Source: Acidimicrobiia bacterium (lineage in GTDB: Bacteria; Actinomycetota; Acidimicrobiia; Spongiisociales; UBA11373). From it: 64,000 nucleotides of DNA. The stretch lies in assembly GCA_040902765.1 (NCBI GenBank), contig JBBDWO010000007.1:84113-148112 (forward strand), given 5' to 3'. Shown one piece after another: positions 62,598 to 64,000 of this stretch. The notes beneath the pieces were generated by a model. It was given only the letters and a program-made list of their open reading frames with translations, had not been told where the DNA came from and did no database searches. The number at the start of each line of letters is the position of its first letter. The first letter of the stretch is position 1. A program made the translations under genes and the position numbers.

Positions 62598-63575
62598 ATG
62601 CCGCGGGCGCTCATCACCGGTATCACAGGACAGGACGGTTCGTACCTCGCCGAGTATCTGCTCGGCCTGGGCTACGAGGTGCATGGGACTATTCGCACCA
62701 CCACGCACGACCTCGAGGACACCCGTATCGGCCACCTGGTGACCACCGACCCCCCGCAGGTTGAGGTGCACATCACGGACCTCGGCGACTCGCACTCGCT
62801 GATGCGACTCATCGACGACACTCGGCCCGCCGAGGTGTACAACCTGGCCGCTCAGTCGCACGTTCGCGCCTCCTTCGATCAACCGGTGCACACCGGGGAC
62901 GTCACCGGTCTGGGAGCGGTGCGCTTGCTCGAAGCGATCCGCCACGCCGATCCGTCCATCCGGTTCTACCAGGCATCGAGCAGCGAGATGTTCGGCGCCG
63001 CTCCGCCCCCGCAGAACGAGGAGACGCCGTTTCACCCTCGCAGCCCGTACGCCGTCGCCAAGGTGTACGCCTATTGGGCCACGATCAATCATCGTGAGTC
63101 ATACGGTATCCACGCGTCCAACGGGATCCTGTTCAACCACGAGAGTCCCCGGCGCGGGAAGGCGTTCGTCACCCGCAAGATCACGGCAGCGATCCCCCGA
63201 CTGATGAAGGGGGAGCAGAAGAAGCTGTTGCTCGGCAACCTGGATGCCAAGCGAGATTGGGGTCATGCCCGCGACTACGTCCGTGCCATGCATCTGATGC
63301 TGCAGCATGATGAGCCACTCGATCTGGTCATCGGCACGGGTGAAGCGCACTCGGTGCGGGAGTTCCTGGACGCTGCCTTTGCCGTGGTCGACCTCGACTG
63401 GACCGATTTCGTGGAGATCGATCCCCGCTTCTACCGGCCCGCCGAGGCGGACTTCCTCCAGGCGGATCCCCTGAGGGCGAAGACGGTTCTGGGATGGTCA
63501 CCCGAAGTGACCTTCGAGGAGCTGGTTCGCGAGATGGTGCTCGCCGACCTCGCCGCCCATGGCCTCGATGCCTGA
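62598..63575 (+). CDS. gmd: GDP-mannose 4,6-dehydratase
   Basis: A 325-residue SDR enzyme. [20 protein letters not shown] is the Gmd NADP site. [28 protein letters not shown] and [20 protein letters not shown] carry the catalytic residues (T/S, E, YxxxK), and [16 protein letters not shown] is diagnostic. It makes GDP-4-keto-6-deoxymannose, precursor of GDP-fucose, GDP-rhamnose or GDP-perosamine. AGGAGGG precedes the ATG. Its upstream region and first codons are duplicated at 52888. It overlaps the next gene by 8 bases. Confidence 0.93.
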   Translation: MPRALITGITGQDGSYLAEYLLGLGYEVHGTIRTTTHDLEDTRIGHLVTTDPPQVEVHITDLGDSHSLMRLIDDTRPAEVYNLAAQSHVRASFDQPVHTGDVTGLGAVRLLEAIRHADPSIRFYQASSSEMFGAAPPPQNEETPFHPRSPYAVAKVYAYWATINHRESYGIHASNGILFNHESPRRGKAFVTRKITAAIPRLMKGEQKKLLLGNLDAKRDWGHARDYVRAMHLMLQHDEPLDLVIGTGEAHSVREFLDAAFAVVDLDWTDFVEIDPRFYRPAEADFLQADPLRAKTVLGWSPEVTFEELVREMVLADLAAHGLDA

Positions 63576-64000
63576 GGGGCTCGCCGCCGGAGCCCGCGTC
63601 GTCGTCACCGGGGGTCACGGATTCATCGGTCGGTATGTGGTCGCCGCCCTGGCCGCCGACGGATTCAGCACGGTGGCGGTGGCCCACCCGAAGGGTGATC
63701 CGGTGGATGTCCCCCACGAGTCGGCGGTCGTCGATCTCACCGATGCCCCTGCGGTCGATGCTCTCTTGGAGGGTGCCGAGGCGGTGGTGCATTTGGCGGC
63801 CCGGGCGGGCGGCGTGCAGTTCCAGGCCGAGCGTGCCGCGGAGGTGTTCCGCTCGAACCGGGAGATCACCGACACGGTCGTGTCAGGTGCCCGAAGGGCG
63901 GGTGTATCGCGCGTCTTCCTGGCGTCGTCGACGGTCGTGTACCGGTCCGCCCCAGAGCCCCTCACCGAGGATCACCCGCTCCTCAGCCTTGGAGACAATC
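63568..64000 (+). CDS. NAD(P)-dependent SDR epimerase/reductase (partial, cut by window end)
   Basis: 144 codons from ATG 63568, continuing past the window. [20 protein letters not shown] is an NAD(P) site, and [14 protein letters not shown] and [10 protein letters not shown] follow as in extended SDRs. It overlaps gmd by 8 bases, so it probably acts on GDP-4-keto-6-deoxymannose (GDP-fucose synthase or GDP-rhamnose reductase type). The YxxxK motif lies beyond the edge. Confidence 0.8.
   Translation, partial: MPEGLAAGARVVVTGGHGFIGRYVVAALAADGFSTVAVAHPKGDPVDVPHESAVVDLTDAPAVDALLEGAEAVVHLAARAGGVQFQAERAAEVFRSNREITDTVVSGARRAGVSRVFLASSTVVYRSAPEPLTEDHPLLSLGDN

Noticed and set aside
61040-62764. A 574-codon plus-strand frame
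   Set aside because: Antisense to rfbH, which has diagnostic His and Cys motifs.
1-64000. tRNA or rRNA genes
   Set aside because: No cloverleaf with CCA-type ends or conserved rRNA segments was recognised by eye; a covariance-model scan would be needed to exclude a tRNA fully.

Overview
This is a high-GC window with many GTG and TTG start codons, frequent 4-base GTGA/ATGA gene overlaps and leaderless or weakly led starts. Together with SpoIID/LytB-type secreted proteins and Emb-like arabinosyltransferase proteins, this points to an actinobacterium (Actinomycetota, plausibly class Acidimicrobiia). The class assignment is inference. No rRNA, tRNA or CRISPR was found.

Region 1 (about 1-16.4 kb) is a set of secreted or cell-surface proteins. 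It holds a SpoIID/LytB-like protein, an M15 peptidase with FG-GAP repeats, a membrane-anchored quinoprotein-type sugar dehydrogenase, a seven-repeat SBBP beta-propeller, a subtilase, a GH26-like glycoside hydrolase and a small truncated protein. Six of these seven share one C-terminal module built from about 50-residue GDW(N)xDGxDT repeats. An orphan 3' scrap of that module sits at 970-1047. A GT-C-like membrane protein lies in the middle of the group.

Region 2 (16.5-30.2 kb) is a surface-polysaccharide locus. It has several glycosyltransferases (GT4, GT2 and a GT4-GT2 fusion), a PIN/ribbon-helix-helix toxin-antitoxin pair, a Wzm/Wzt ABC exporter and rmlC-rmlB-rmlA for dTDP-sugars. Palindromic intergenic repeats interrupt it.

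Region 3 (30.2-53 kb) continues the locus but is scarred. An intact Emb-like arabinosyltransferase faces a decayed rmlD, a separately encoded Emb-like N-terminal domain and a second Emb-like core killed by a stop codon and a deletion. Then come an epimerase/GT2/nucleotide-sugar dehydrogenase operon, two large membrane proteins, an FdtA/FdtB/acetyltransferase set for dTDP-3-acetamido-3,6-dideoxyhexose, GT61 and GT2 transferases, and remnants of a GT2, an IS3-type transposase and a Wzt ATPase.

Region 4 (53-64 kb) encodes nucleotide-sugar assembly. RfbF, RfbG and RfbH make a CDP-3,6-dideoxy-4-ketohexose. A split transketolase (separate N and C subunits) and a GNAT-aminotransferase fusion are embedded in the same operon. 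The end of the window has gmd (GDP-mannose 4,6-dehydratase) and the start of a further SDR enzyme. The gmd promoter and first codons are duplicated about 9.7 kb upstream, where they form a leader ORF overlapping a membrane-protein gene.

The most interesting candidates are (a) a split transketolase tied to the CDP-3,6-dideoxyhexose pathway, suggesting a two-carbon branched sugar; (b) the shared C-terminal module, possibly a surface-attachment domain for different enzymes; and (c) a split, partly decayed arabinosyltransferase system.
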